A stretch of DNA of 64,000 nt from an uncultured Oscillospiraceae bacterium. GTDB taxonomy: Bacteria > Bacillota > Clostridia > Oscillospirales > Acutalibacteraceae. Positions 18,277-27,965 of this stretch are shown here, piece after piece. The first letter of the stretch is position 1, and every line of letters begins with the position of its first letter. Location of the stretch: assembly GCA_900543215.1 (NCBI GenBank), contig UQQR01000002.1, forward strand, positions 70,062 through 134,061. Reading direction: 5' to 3'. A model generated the notes under the pieces. The model had not been told where the DNA came from, did no database searches, and saw only the letters and a list, made by a program, of their open reading frames with translations. A program made the translations under genes and the position numbers.

Positions 18277-19115
18277 ACATTTTTGAAGCGTACAACAGCA
18301 CAAAAAAGGCACTTGAAAATGCCGGAATAGAGGATTATGTATTCGAGGCAAAGCAGATAATAAAGCATATAACCGGCTTTTCAAATTCCGAAATACTTAT
18401 GAATTATACAAACAGCCTTACGGAGTTTCAAAGCAATAACCTTACCGCGATAATAAAACAAAGAGAGCTTCGTTATCCGCTTCAGTATATTTTCGGCGAA
18501 TGGGCGTTTTACGGCAGGGATTATTATGTGGGTCCCGGTGTGCTTGTGCCGAGAGCGGATACTGAAATTCTTGCCGAGGAATGTATAAAAGTATTAAAGG
18601 ATAAGGAAAAGCCCGAGGCGCTCGACCTTTGTACGGGGAGCGGCTGTATAGGAATAACAATAGCAAAGGAAGTGCCTTCTTCCTTTGTTACTATGCTTGA
18701 AAAATTTTCGGAGGCGGCACGGTATGCCGAAAGGAACAGGGAAAGACACGAAGCCTGTAACACAAAGCTTGTAACGGGAGATGTACTCCGCGGAGATTTA
18801 AGTAATAAAAGCTTTGACCTTATTGTAAGCAATCCGCCGTATATTAACGAGGAAGAAATGAACATTATCTCCCCCGAAACAAGGTACGAACCCGAAACGG
18901 CGCTTTTAAGTCCCGGAGACGGACTTGATTTTTACCGTGCAATCATTGAAAATTATAAAAAAAGTATTAAAAAAGACGGTATGTTGGCGTTTGAAGTAGG
19001 TATAGGCAAGGCGCAGGCGGTGAAAGAACTGCTTGACGGCGCAGGCTTTGAAAAAACGGATATAAAAAAGGACTTAAACGGAGTGGACCGCGCGGTTTAC
19101 GGCTTTAAAGAATAA
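18273..19115 (+). CDS. prmC: Release factor N5-glutamine methyltransferase PrmC
   Basis: Methylates the GGQ glutamine of release factors RF1 and RF2 using S-adenosylmethionine. The 280-residue protein has an N-terminal helical domain, then LVPRADTEILAEECI, the SAM motif ALDLCTGSGCIGI (near 113) and the catalytic SNPPYINEEE (near 187). The start overlaps the yqhQ stop in ATGA. Its substrate gene prfA is about 10 kb away on the other strand. Confidence 0.95.
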   Translation: MNIFEAYNSTKKALENAGIEDYVFEAKQIIKHITGFSNSEILMNYTNSLTEFQSNNLTAIIKQRELRYPLQYIFGEWAFYGRDYYVGPGVLVPRADTEILAEECIKVLKDKEKPEALDLCTGSGCIGITIAKEVPSSFVTMLEKFSEAARYAERNRERHEACNTKLVTGDVLRGDLSNKSFDLIVSNPPYINEEEMNIISPETRYEPETALLSPGDGLDFYRAIIENYKKSIKKDGMLAFEVGIGKAQAVKELLDGAGFEKTDIKKDLNGVDRAVYGFKE

Positions 19116-19129
19116 ACGGAGGGACAAAT

Positions 19130-20281
19130 ATGGCTCAGAAAAATAACGGTTTAAAAATACCTGTAAAGGTTACGGAAACAGAGGGCAAGGAAAAAGCCCT
19201 CAGAACTGCGATGGAGCAGATAGAAAAGCAGTTCGGCAAGGGCGCTGTTATGAGACTCGGTGAAAATGTCGCCATGAATGTGGGCGCTATCCATACGGGT
19301 TCTCTGACGCTTGACTTAGCGCTCGGTATAGGCGGTATACCTAAGGGAAGAATAGTTGAGATATACGGTCCCGAATCCTCGGGTAAAACTACGGTTGCGC
19401 TCCACTGCGTTGCCGAGGCGCAAAAGGCAGGCGGCGCCGCCGCATTTATAGATGTTGAGCACGCACTTGACCCTGTTTACGCAAAACAGCTTGGTGTTGA
19501 CATTGACAGCCTGCTTGTTTCTCAGCCCGATTCGGGCGAACAAGCGCTTGAAATCGCCGAGGCTCTGGTTCGTTCGGGCGCTATTGACATTATAGTTATC
19601 GACTCGGTTGCGGCGCTTGTAACAAAGGCGGAAATCGAGGGCGAAATGGGCGACTCCCATGTAGGTCAGCTTGCCCGTCTTATGTCTCAGGCGCTCCGTA
19701 AGCTTACGGGTGCGCTTTCAAAGACCGATTGCGCGGCGATATTTATAAACCAGCTTCGTGAAAAAATCGGAGTTGTTTACGGAAACCCAGAGGTTACCAC
19801 GGGCGGCAGAGCGCTTAAGTTTTATTCAAGCGTGCGTATCGAGGTCCGCAAGGGTGAGCAGATAAAGGACGGCGCCGAGGTTATAGGCAACCGCACAAAG
19901 GTAAAAATAGTAAAGAATAAGGTAGCTCCGCCGTTTAAAACCGCAGAGTTTGATATTATGTACGGCACGGGTATCTCCCATGTGGGCGAGCTTGTTGATG
20001 TAGGCGTAGAGACCGGTGTGCTTAAAAAATCGGGCGCATGGTTCTACTACGGTGAGACTCGTTTGGGACAGGGCAGAGATACCGTTAAAAAGCTGTTTTC
20101 GGACAATGCCGAATTGGCTCAGGAAATCGAGGATAAAATCTTTGCCGCCGTTAAAACGGGCAGCGAAGTTACGGGCGCCGCTTCCGAACAACAGGATGAC
20201 GAGCCGGTTATAGAGACTACCTCTCCCGAAAATATCAGACCGCACAAAAAGGTCGATATAGACATAGCGGTTGACGACTGA
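19130..20281 (+). CDS. recA: Recombinase RecA
   Basis: Forms filaments on single-stranded DNA for homologous pairing and SOS induction. The 383-residue protein has Walker A GPESSGKTT (near 83), DVEHALDP, IDSVAALV (Walker B) and the L2/DNA-binding region GNPEVTTGGRALKFYSSVR. The C-terminus is acidic. A GGAGGG site precedes the ATG. The final base overlaps the recX start (TGATG), so recA and recX are coupled. No SOS box is obvious upstream, where prmC ends only 14 bp away. Confidence 0.98.
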   Translation: MAQKNNGLKIPVKVTETEGKEKALRTAMEQIEKQFGKGAVMRLGENVAMNVGAIHTGSLTLDLALGIGGIPKGRIVEIYGPESSGKTTVALHCVAEAQKAGGAAAFIDVEHALDPVYAKQLGVDIDSLLVSQPDSGEQALEIAEALVRSGAIDIIVIDSVAALVTKAEIEGEMGDSHVGQLARLMSQALRKLTGALSKTDCAAIFINQLREKIGVVYGNPEVTTGGRALKFYSSVRIEVRKGEQIKDGAEVIGNRTKVKIVKNKVAPPFKTAEFDIMYGTGISHVGELVDVGVETGVLKKSGAWFYYGETRLGQGRDTVKKLFSDNAELAQEIEDKIFAAVKTGSEVTGAASEQQDDEPVIETTSPENIRPHKKVDIDIAVDD

Positions 20282-20904
20282 TGAAGGTATCGTCCGTAAA
20301 AAGGCAGAAAAAGCACTTAACTCTCATAACATTTGAGGACGGCGGCGAGGTTCTGCTTGACAATGAGGTTTGCGACGATTTTTGTATAAAGCCGCAAACT
20401 GACATTACAGAAGAAAAGCTTGCGGAATACAGGTACGAATCGGAATACCGCCGTGCCAAATCAAGGGCGCTGTGGTATCTTGACCGTGCCGACCGCACCG
20501 AGAAGACTATGTATAAAAAGCTTACCGAGGCAGGGTTTGACAAAAAAGCCTCGGCGGCGGTAATCGCGAGGTTTGTCGAGGTAGGTCTTATAGACGACCG
20601 CAGATTTGCCGAAAACTTTGCGCAAAGATGTGCGGACGCCGATATATCTGCAAGGCAGACTATTGGAAAGCTTATTGAAAAAGGCGTGCCGACGGCGCTT
20701 GCAAAAGAAACGGTCGCAAGGCTTGAAACCGACGAGGAAGCGCAGATACGCGCGGTAATCGAAAAGAAATACGCACGGAAGCTTGAAACGGAAAACGGAC
20801 CGGAAAAGGTCTATGCCGCACTGATAAGGAAGGGATTTTCCTTCGGGGCGGTAAGAGATGTGCTTAAAAAATACAGCGAAGAGCTTGAATACAGCGAGGA
20901 ATAG
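20281..20904 (+). CDS. recX: Regulatory protein RecX
   Basis: Small helical protein that controls RecA filaments. The 207-residue length and the repeated three-helix pattern are typical: ALWYLDRADRTEKTMYKKL, VARFVEVGLIDDRRFAENFA and RKGFSFGAVRDVLKKY. It begins on the last base of the recA stop codon, so it has no separate promoter and depends on recA translation. Confidence 0.92.
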   Translation: MKVSSVKRQKKHLTLITFEDGGEVLLDNEVCDDFCIKPQTDITEEKLAEYRYESEYRRAKSRALWYLDRADRTEKTMYKKLTEAGFDKKASAAVIARFVEVGLIDDRRFAENFAQRCADADISARQTIGKLIEKGVPTALAKETVARLETDEEAQIRAVIEKKYARKLETENGPEKVYAALIRKGFSFGAVRDVLKKYSEELEYSEE

Positions 20905-20911
20905 TGTGATT

Positions 20912-22237
20912 ATGTACAAGGTAAGTATGGTGTCGCTCGGATGCCCTAAAAATCAGGTTGACGCCGAAATGATGTTGGCAACCCTTAAAAATGCCGGATT
21001 TCAGATAGGCGTGCCCGAAGCGGAGGCGGACGCTATAATTATAAATACCTGCGGCTTTATAGAGGAAGCAAAAAAAGAAGCGATAGAGAATATTCTTGAA
21101 GCTGCGCAGTATAAAAAAACGGGAAAATGCAAGGCGCTTATAGTTACGGGCTGTCTTGCGGAGCGTTACCGTGACGATGTTACCGAGGAAATACCCGAGG
21201 TTGATGTCTGCGCGGGTATCGGCGCAGACGGGGATATTGCAAAAATAGTAACGGAGGCTATAAAAGGAAACCGTAAAAACTTTTTTGCCGAAAAAGCCGA
21301 CCTCTCATTAAACGGAGACAGAATTTTGGGCGGTTATCCGTTCAGCACCTATTTAAAGGTGGCGGACGGATGCGATAACTGCTGTACCTATTGCGCGATA
21401 CCCAAAATAAGGGGCAGAATGAGAAGCCGCACTATCGAGGACTGCGTAAAGGAAGCCGAAAAGCTGGCAAGAGGCGGTGTTCGCGAGCTTACCGTTGTAG
21501 CGCAGGATACCACGGCATACGGCGAGGATATTTACGGCAAACCGATGCTTTCAAAGCTGCTTACCGAGCTTTGCAAAATTGACGGTCTTCACTGGATAAG
21601 AACGCTTTACACCTATCCCGACAGGATTACGGACGAATTGCTTGATACCGTTGCAAGGGAAGAAAAGCTTGTAAAGTATTTTGATATACCGCTTCAGCAT
21701 GTGGACGGCGAGATACTTAAAAGAATGAACCGCAGGGGAGATTACGGCAGCCTTTCCGCGCTTATAGATAAAATAAGACAGCGTGTACCCGGCGTTACCG
21801 TCCGCACTACGCTTATAACGGGTTTTCCGGGGGAAACCGACGAGCAGTTTTGTTCGCTTGCCCGTTTTGTAAAGGAGAAGCGGTTTGACAGATTAGGTTG
21901 CTTTACCTATTCCGCCGAAGAAGATACCGCGGCGGCGCTTTTCCCCGACCAGATAGACGAGCAGGTAAAGCAGGACCGTATGGAAAACATAATGGAGTCG
22001 CAGCTTACAATATCCGCGGAAAAGAATAAGGAGAAAATCGGAACGGTAACCGAGGTGCTTATAGAGGGCTGGGACGATTACATAAAGTGTTATTTCGGCA
22101 GAACGCCTGCCGACGCTCCCGAGGTTGACGGAAAAATATTCTTTATGTCCGACCGTCAGCTCGTAATAGGCGATTTTGTAAAGGTCAGAATAAACGATAC
22201 ACTCGATTATGATTTGTTGGGAGAGCTGGAAGAATGA
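20912..22237 (+). CDS. rimO: Ribosomal protein S12 methylthiotransferase RimO
   Basis: Radical SAM enzyme adding a methylthio group to an aspartate of ribosomal protein S12. It shows the MTTase N-terminal cluster cysteines (VSLGCPKNQVDAE, INTCGFIEEA, VTGCLAERY), the radical SAM cluster VADGCDNCCTYCAIP (C-x3-C-x2-C) near residue 150, and a C-terminal TRAM domain. About 441 residues. The start is ambiguous: the ATG at 20912 gives the usual N-terminus, but a GTG at 20906 is better spaced from GAGGA at 20896-20900. It overlaps pgsA by 4 bp. Confidence 0.95.
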   Translation: MYKVSMVSLGCPKNQVDAEMMLATLKNAGFQIGVPEAEADAIIINTCGFIEEAKKEAIENILEAAQYKKTGKCKALIVTGCLAERYRDDVTEEIPEVDVCAGIGADGDIAKIVTEAIKGNRKNFFAEKADLSLNGDRILGGYPFSTYLKVADGCDNCCTYCAIPKIRGRMRSRTIEDCVKEAEKLARGGVRELTVVAQDTTAYGEDIYGKPMLSKLLTELCKIDGLHWIRTLYTYPDRITDELLDTVAREEKLVKYFDIPLQHVDGEILKRMNRRGDYGSLSALIDKIRQRVPGVTVRTTLITGFPGETDEQFCSLARFVKEKRFDRLGCFTYSAEEDTAAALFPDQIDEQVKQDRMENIMESQLTISAEKNKEKIGTVTEVLIEGWDDYIKCYFGRTPADAPEVDGKIFFMSDRQLVIGDFVKVRINDTLDYDLLGELEE

Positions 22238-22815
22238 ACACACCGAATAAGCTTACAATAGGCAGAATAATCGCAACACCGTTTTTTATGGCGGCTCTTA
22301 TGATAGATTTTCCGTATCACTATACCGTGGCGCTCATACTTTTTGTTGCCGCTTCGCTTACGGATATGATAGACGGAAAAATGGCAAGAAAGTACAATAT
22401 GATTACCGACTTCGGCAAGTTCCTTGACCCGCTTGCGGATAAAATGCTTACAACCGCCGCGTTTTTGGGATTTATAAAAATGGGAATCGGCTGGCAGGTC
22501 ACATGGATTGCGTTTATCGTGCTGTTCAGAGAATTTCTTATTTCCTCGCTCCGTCTTGTGGTTGTTTCAAGCGGCGGCAAGGTAATAGCCGCCAATATGT
22601 GGGGCAAATGCAAAACGGTAAGCCAGATGGTAGGTATTATATTTGCGCTGTTCTCATATGTGCTTATAGACGATTTTTCGGTAGGAGGCGAAGGCTTTGC
22701 CTTTGTGTGCGGAATTATAATAAGTATACTTTTCTGGGTTTCCGCCGTATTATGTATTATATCGGGCATAATTTATCTGCTTGACAGCAGAGAATATGTA
22801 GATCCTTCAAAATAG
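22234..22815 (+). CDS. pgsA: CDP-diacylglycerol-glycerol-3-phosphate 3-phosphatidyltransferase
   Basis: Integral membrane enzyme making phosphatidylglycerol phosphate, the committed step to phosphatidylglycerol and cardiolipin. The 193-residue protein has the CDP-alcohol phosphotransferase signature D-x2-D-G-x2-A-R-x8-G-x3-D-x3-D, seen as DMIDGKMARKYN...DFGKFLDPLADK (about 47-70), and several membrane helices. The start overlaps the rimO stop. Cardiolipin synthase, which uses its product, is encoded at 40.7 kb. Confidence 0.95.
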   Translation: MNTPNKLTIGRIIATPFFMAALMIDFPYHYTVALILFVAASLTDMIDGKMARKYNMITDFGKFLDPLADKMLTTAAFLGFIKMGIGWQVTWIAFIVLFREFLISSLRLVVVSSGGKVIAANMWGKCKTVSQMVGIIFALFSYVLIDDFSVGGEGFAFVCGIIISILFWVSAVLCIISGIIYLLDSREYVDPSK

Positions 22816-22826
22816 GGGGCGTTTTC

Positions 22827-23489
22827 TTGTTTGACAGGATAAGAGAGGATGTTCAGGCTGTAAGGGACAGAGACCCCGCGGCCAGAAGCTTTTTAGAGGT
22901 CTTATTGCTTTACCCCGGCGTTAAAGCGATAAGAATGTACCGCAGAGCGCATTTTTACTATACGCACGGACTTTTGTTTCTCGCAAGGTTTGTTTCACAG
23001 CGCGCGGTAAGAAAAACAGGAATTGAAATTCATCCGGGAGCTAAAATAGGCAGACGCTTGGTTATCGACCACGGCACAGGGATAGTAATAGGCGAAACAA
23101 CCGAGATAGGAGACGATGTGCTTATTTATCAGGGCGTAACGCTTGGCGGTACCGGCAAGGATACCGGTAAGCGCCACCCGACCGTCGGCAACAATGTTAT
23201 GATAAGCGCGGGCGCAAAGGTTTTGGGACCGTTTAAAATAGGCGATAATTCACGGGTAGCGGCAGGCGCCGTTGTACTTGAGGAGGTTCCGCCCAACTGT
23301 ACGGTTGTCGGTGTTCCGGCAAGAGTTGTCCGTCAGGACGGTAAAAAGGTCGGCTGCGCTCAAAGCCTTGACCAAATTCATGTTCCCGACCCCGTAAAGC
23401 AAAAAATGGAATGTCTTGAAAAACGGATACACGAGCTTGAAAAGGCAGTCGGAGGAATAGAGGGAGAAGAAAGCAATGAAGATATTTAA
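22827..23489 (+). CDS. cysE: Serine O-acetyltransferase
   Basis: Transfers acetyl from acetyl-CoA to serine, the first step of cysteine synthesis. The 220-residue short-form enzyme has a left-handed beta-helix of hexapeptide repeats, including DHGTGIVIGETTEIGDDV, GVTLGGTGKDTGKRHP and GAKVLGPFKIGDN. It starts at TTG 22827, with AGGGGG about 9 bases upstream. It overlaps cysS by 14 bp. Pairing of cysE and cysS is common in Firmicutes and links cysteine supply to tRNA charging. Confidence 0.93.
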   Translation: MFDRIREDVQAVRDRDPAARSFLEVLLLYPGVKAIRMYRRAHFYYTHGLLFLARFVSQRAVRKTGIEIHPGAKIGRRLVIDHGTGIVIGETTEIGDDVLIYQGVTLGGTGKDTGKRHPTVGNNVMISAGAKVLGPFKIGDNSRVAAGAVVLEEVPPNCTVVGVPARVVRQDGKKVGCAQSLDQIHVPDPVKQKMECLEKRIHELEKAVGGIEGEESNEDI

Positions 23490-24855
23490 CACCCTTACAA
23501 GAGAAAAAGACGAGTTTAAGCCGATAAAAGAGGGAGAGGTTAAAATTTACGCCTGCGGCCCTACGGTTTATAACTATATTCATATAGGAAACGCAAGACC
23601 GCTTTGCGTTTTCGATGTGCTCCGCCGTTATCTTGAATGGCAGGGCTATAAGGTGACATTTGTTCAGAATTTCACCGATATTGACGATAAGCTTATAAAA
23701 AAGGCAAACGAGGAGGGTCTTACCGTTCCCGAAATTGCCGAAAGATATATAAAGGAATTTTGGACGGACGCCAAGGGTCTTAATGTAAGACAGGCTACGG
23801 TACACCCGAGAGCCACCGAAAACATAAAGGAAATACAGGATATTATTTCCGCTCTTATGGAAAAGGGATACGCTTACGAGTCCGGCGGAGATGTTTATTA
23901 CCGCGCGAAAAAATTTGAGGGGTACGGCAAGCTTTCCCATCAGCCGCTTGAGGACCTTGAGGCAGGCGCCAGAATCGGCGTTGCCGAAATAAAGGAAGAC
24001 CCGATGGATTTCTGCCTTTGGAAGGGCGCAAAGCCGGGCGAGCCTTATTGGGAGTCGCCGTGGGGCAACGGCAGACCCGGCTGGCATATTGAATGCTCGG
24101 CAATGGCGTGCCGTTATCTCGGCAAAACCATAGACATACACTGCGGCGGTCTTGACCTTATTTTCCCGCACCACGAAAACGAAATAGCTCAAAGCGAGGC
24201 GGCAAACGGCTGTGAATTTGCGCACTACTGGATGCACAACGGATTTATCAATGTGGATAACCACAAGATGTCGAAGTCGCTTAATAACTTCTTTACCGTG
24301 CGTGATGTTGCCGAAAAATACGGATATGAGCCGATTCGTTATATGATGGTTGCGTGCCAGTACAGAAGTCCCATCAACTATTCGCTTGATGTTATAACGC
24401 AGGCTCAGAATTCGCTTGAAAGGCTTTATACCTGCCGCGATAATATTGATTTTGCACTTAAAACAGCGCCTGACGGCGGAGAAATTCCGGATTTCATAGA
24501 AAAACGCAAGGCGGAGTTTACCGCCGCTATGGACGACGACCTTAACACCGCCGACGCGCTTGCCGCAATATTTATGCTTGTAAGGGATATAAACACCGCC
24601 ATAGCCGCAGGCGCAGGGAAAAACACACTTAACGCATGCGCAGATATGTTCGACCAACTCACAGGCGTTTTGGGACTTGTTTATAACAGGAAAGAAAAAT
24701 CGCTTGACAGCGAGATTGAGGAACTTATCGAAAAGCGTACCAATGCCAGAAAGGCAAAGGATTTTAAAACCGCCGATGAGATAAGAGATAAATTAAAGGA
24801 AATGGGAATTATTCTTGAGGATACGCCGCAGGGAGTAAAATGGACGCGGGCGTAA
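23476..24855 (+). CDS. cysS: Cysteinyl-tRNA synthetase
   Basis: Charges tRNA-Cys with cysteine. The 459-residue class I synthetase shows the zinc-binding start ACGPTVYNYIHIGNARP containing the HIGN motif (near 35), WHIECSAMACRYLG, HHENEIAQSEA and HKMSKSLNNF (KMSKS near 265). A GGGAGAAGAAAG site lies inside the end of cysE. Its 3' end overlaps the next gene by 16 bp. No T-box leader is present because it follows cysE directly. Confidence 0.97.
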   Translation: MKIFNTLTREKDEFKPIKEGEVKIYACGPTVYNYIHIGNARPLCVFDVLRRYLEWQGYKVTFVQNFTDIDDKLIKKANEEGLTVPEIAERYIKEFWTDAKGLNVRQATVHPRATENIKEIQDIISALMEKGYAYESGGDVYYRAKKFEGYGKLSHQPLEDLEAGARIGVAEIKEDPMDFCLWKGAKPGEPYWESPWGNGRPGWHIECSAMACRYLGKTIDIHCGGLDLIFPHHENEIAQSEAANGCEFAHYWMHNGFINVDNHKMSKSLNNFFTVRDVAEKYGYEPIRYMMVACQYRSPINYSLDVITQAQNSLERLYTCRDNIDFALKTAPDGGEIPDFIEKRKAEFTAAMDDDLNTADALAAIFMLVRDINTAIAAGAGKNTLNACADMFDQLTGVLGLVYNRKEKSLDSEIEELIEKRTNARKAKDFKTADEIRDKLKEMGIILEDTPQGVKWTRA

Positions 24856-25574
24856 TAAAAAAGGAACCGCTCGGCAAGGGCTTTTTCATAAATGTATCCG
24901 CTCATCACACCTTTGGGACGGACGCCGTAATACTGGCGGATTTTGCAAAGGCGAAAAAAAGTGATACTTTGGTAGATCTCGGGACGGGGTGCGGTATAAT
25001 TCCGTTTTTGATGTTAAGGGACGGCAATCTTAAATCCGCTGCAGGGGTAGATATAAGCGAGGAAGCCGCCGCACTGGCAAAACGGACAAGCAGTGAACTT
25101 AAAACCGATAATTTTACCGTTATAAATTCAGACCTTAACGATTTAAAGGGTAAGATAGGCTTCGGCTGTCACACGCTTGTTACCTGCAATCCGCCGTACA
25201 AGGCGCCGAACGGGGGACTTAAGAATAACGATTCGGTAAGCGCCGTGGCAAGACACGAGATAGCCTGCACGCTTGGGGATGTAATTTCGGTCTCGGCGCG
25301 CCTGCTTGAAACCTCGGGCAGACTTTGTATGTGCCACAGACCCGAAAGACTTTCGGAGCTGTTCACGCTTATGAGCAAGTACAAATTAGAGCCGAAGCGG
25401 ATGAGACTTGTCTGCCAAAGAACGGGTAAGGAACCGTGGCTTGTTCTTATTGAGGGCAGAAAATGCGCGAAGACAGGTATGCGCATAGAGCCTACGCTTT
25501 ATGTGTATGAGGATGATGGGTTCTCGCCCGAAATGATAAGAATTTACGGCCCTTATAAGGAGGCTTATCTTTAA
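24840..25574 (+). CDS. tRNA (adenine-N6)-methyltransferase, TrmN6/YabB-like
   Basis: A 244-residue SAM-dependent methyltransferase. LVDLGTGCGIIPFLM (near 40) is the SAM-binding motif and TCNPPYKAPNGG (near 117) the NPPY catalytic motif of N6-adenine enzymes. The family modifies A37 of tRNA-Val in E. coli; the exact target here is inferred. It starts inside the end of cysS and is 4 bp from rsmI, which also methylates RNA. Pairing of a YabB-type gene with rsmI is common in Firmicutes. Confidence 0.88.
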   Translation: MDAGVIKKEPLGKGFFINVSAHHTFGTDAVILADFAKAKKSDTLVDLGTGCGIIPFLMLRDGNLKSAAGVDISEEAAALAKRTSSELKTDNFTVINSDLNDLKGKIGFGCHTLVTCNPPYKAPNGGLKNNDSVSAVARHEIACTLGDVISVSARLLETSGRLCMCHRPERLSELFTLMSKYKLEPKRMRLVCQRTGKEPWLVLIEGRKCAKTGMRIEPTLYVYEDDGFSPEMIRIYGPYKEAYL

Positions 25575-25577
25575 AAT

Positions 25578-26399
25578 ATGAGCGGAAAACTTTATGTGGT
25601 CGGTACTCCGATAGGAAATCTTGAGGATATGAGCCCCCGTGCGGTAAGAGTGCTTGACGAGGCGGATTTTATCGCCGCGGAAGATACGCGCGTCACGGTA
25701 AAGCTGTTAAATCATTTCGGCATAAAAAAAGAAATGCTTTCCTATTATGAGCATAATAAAAACAGCAAAGGAAATCTTATAATAGAAAGAATTTTAAACG
25801 GCGAGAGCTGCGCACTTGTTTCGGACGCGGGTATGCCGGCAATATCGGACCCCGGAGAGGATCTTGTTAGACAGGCGCACGAGGTCGGGATATGCGTGGA
25901 ATCAGTGCCCGGTCCCAGCGCGCTTGTAACGGCGCTCAGCATATCGGGAATGGAGAGCGGCAGATTTTGCTTTGAGGGCTTTTTATCGGTAAATAAAATA
26001 AGCCGAAAAAAGCATCTTGAAGAGGTTAAAAACGAAAGTCGGACAATGATATTTTACGAGGCGCCTCACAAGCTGCCCGCAACCCTAAGGGATATGCTTG
26101 CGGTTTTCGGAGACCGAAAAATAGCGCTTGTAAAGGAGCTTACCAAAATTCACGAAACGGTAAACGGAACAACCCTTTCGGCGGCGGCTGAATATTATTC
26201 GGAAAATACTCCTAAGGGCGAATTTGTTTTAATTATAGAGGGGAAAAGACGGGAAAACACAGAGCAGTATTCGCTTGAAGACGCGGTAAAGCTGGCAAAG
26301 AGACTGATTAAAGAGGGGAAGTCCACTTCGTCGGCAGCTAAGGAAGCGGCAGAGGTCTCCGGTCTTAAAAAAAGCAGTATATACAAAGAGCTGATTTAA
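25578..26399 (+). CDS. rsmI: 16S rRNA (cytidine1402-2'-O)-methyltransferase RsmI
   Basis: Methylates the 2'-OH of C1402 in 16S rRNA. The 273-residue protein begins GKLYVVGTPIGNLEDMSPRA and contains FIAAEDTR, SDAGMPAISDPG and VPGPSALVTALSISG, the tetrapyrrole-methylase-fold signatures of this family. The C-terminal helical domain includes SSAAKEAAEVSGLKKSSIYK. It directly follows the YabB-type methyltransferase gene. Confidence 0.95.
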   Translation: MSGKLYVVGTPIGNLEDMSPRAVRVLDEADFIAAEDTRVTVKLLNHFGIKKEMLSYYEHNKNSKGNLIIERILNGESCALVSDAGMPAISDPGEDLVRQAHEVGICVESVPGPSALVTALSISGMESGRFCFEGFLSVNKISRKKHLEEVKNESRTMIFYEAPHKLPATLRDMLAVFGDRKIALVKELTKIHETVNGTTLSAAAEYYSENTPKGEFVLIIEGKRRENTEQYSLEDAVKLAKRLIKEGKSTSSAAKEAAEVSGLKKSSIYKELI

Positions 26400-26427
26400 C
26401 GGAAAATATTAAATTTTGGGTGTGAAT

Positions 26428-27951
26428 ATGGAAAAAAATAACGATATGTTTGACTTTATCGGGGAGGATATCTATTCTTCTTCGGAAAGCGGAAAAATCG
26501 ATTTCGAGGATATTTCAAGCAGCAGTAAGGTTAAGCCGGGTCACTACAAAAAGAAGAGACGGAGCAATAAATTTACCCGTTGGTGGAGAGGCTGTAAAAA
26601 ATGGCAGCGTGTAACGATGTTAAGCTGTACTTCGGTTGTTCTTGTTTTTGCGATAGCTGTGGGCGCTCTAAGGATAATATTCAATTATAATTATAATAAT
26701 ATAACGAAAAATCCCGATGACTTGGGCTTTGAAAGCATTATTAACGATAAGGTTGTAAATATCGCGCTTTTCGGGATAGATACACGAGACCCCAAATCAT
26801 TTAAGGGTCTCTCGGACAGTATTATGATAATGAGCCTTAATACCGAGACAAAAAAGGTAAAACTTGTGTCGGTAATGAGAGATACGCTGGTCCCCATAAC
26901 CTATAACGGCAAGACCACATACAATAAAATCAACAGCGCATACTTTAAAGGCGGTCCCGAGCTTGCGATAAAGACGCTTAACACCGTTTTCGGACTTGAT
27001 ATTTCGGAATACGCTACGGTTAACTTTTACGGTATGTCGGATATTATCGAGGCCGTAGGCGGTGTGGATGTACAGCTTATGGAGGGCGAGCTTGATATTC
27101 CGGGCTATGAAAACGGTAAAAAGGTGAATTACGGCTTCAACGGAACGGTTGCGGAAATTTGCTACAATAAAGGTGTTTCGCCCGAAAAATACTATATTAA
27201 AAAAGCGGGAACATACCACCTTAACGGAATACAGGCTACGGCGTATGCAAGAATAAGACATGCCAAAAACTTCGAGGGTACAAACGACGATTACGGCAGA
27301 ACCGACCGTCAGCGCTATATTATGGAACAGCTTTTCAATAAGGCTGTAAAGCTTGATAAGGGCAAATATATGTCGCTTGCAAAGGCGCTTATGCCGTGCA
27401 GTGAAACCTCTCTTTCATACTCGGAAATATTAAGCCTTGCGTTTAATATCCTTCTTTCGTCACCTACCTTTGAGCAGTCCCGAATACCTCTTACCGAGTA
27501 TCAGATGCCATCAAAAAGCATAAGCGGCGTCGGCTCCTGCATTTATTATGACATAGATTATGCAAAAAAGCTTATTCATGCTTTCTTTTATGACGATATA
27601 AAACCCGAGGATTATATAGAGGCTAACGGTGTTGAAAAGAACGATTGGTACGCAAATCGGAATTCATCGCAGACAGCCTCTAAAAAGCCGTCTTCGAGCA
27701 GCAGTTCGGCTTCTCGTATTACTTCATCCAAGCCGGAATCAGATGTAACCTCCGAGCCGTCAAAGCCGTCTGAAAGCAGTTCGGGAACATCGACCGTTAC
27801 ATCCGAACCGCCGCAGAGCAATGCGTCATCCGATGATGAAAGCAAAACGGAAAGTCAGACCTCCTCGGATGAGTCCGTTCCTGAGTCAAAGCCGGAATCG
27901 GAGGACACTCCGACTGCACCGGAGGATAACGATGGACCGCCGATGGACTGA
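26428..27951 (+). CDS. LytR-CpsA-Psr family protein
   Basis: Cell-envelope phosphotransferase family that attaches wall polymers to peptidoglycan. About 507 residues with a cytoplasmic start of about 55 residues rich in Lys/Arg, one membrane helix (about 62-85), and the extracellular LCP domain with ALFGIDTRD, SDSIMIMSLN, VSVMRDTLVPI and RIRHAKNFEGTNDDYGRTDRQRY. A long Ser/Pro/Glu-rich disordered tail follows. The ATG at 26428 is preferred; TTG at 26416 and GTG at 26422 are alternatives. The exact polymer is unknown. Confidence 0.93.
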   Translation: MEKNNDMFDFIGEDIYSSSESGKIDFEDISSSSKVKPGHYKKKRRSNKFTRWWRGCKKWQRVTMLSCTSVVLVFAIAVGALRIIFNYNYNNITKNPDDLGFESIINDKVVNIALFGIDTRDPKSFKGLSDSIMIMSLNTETKKVKLVSVMRDTLVPITYNGKTTYNKINSAYFKGGPELAIKTLNTVFGLDISEYATVNFYGMSDIIEAVGGVDVQLMEGELDIPGYENGKKVNYGFNGTVAEICYNKGVSPEKYYIKKAGTYHLNGIQATAYARIRHAKNFEGTNDDYGRTDRQRYIMEQLFNKAVKLDKGKYMSLAKALMPCSETSLSYSEILSLAFNILLSSPTFEQSRIPLTEYQMPSKSISGVGSCIYYDIDYAKKLIHAFFYDDIKPEDYIEANGVEKNDWYANRNSSQTASKKPSSSSSSASRITSSKPESDVTSEPSKPSESSSGTSTVTSEPPQSNASSDDESKTESQTSSDESVPESKPESEDTPTAPEDNDGPPMD

Positions 27952-27965
27952 TAGGAGGGAATACT

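Noticed and set aside
23233..24657. 474-codon open frame on the minus strand
   Set aside because: It lies opposite cysE and cysS, both well supported. It has no ribosome site or recognisable domain; long antisense frames arise from codon bias.
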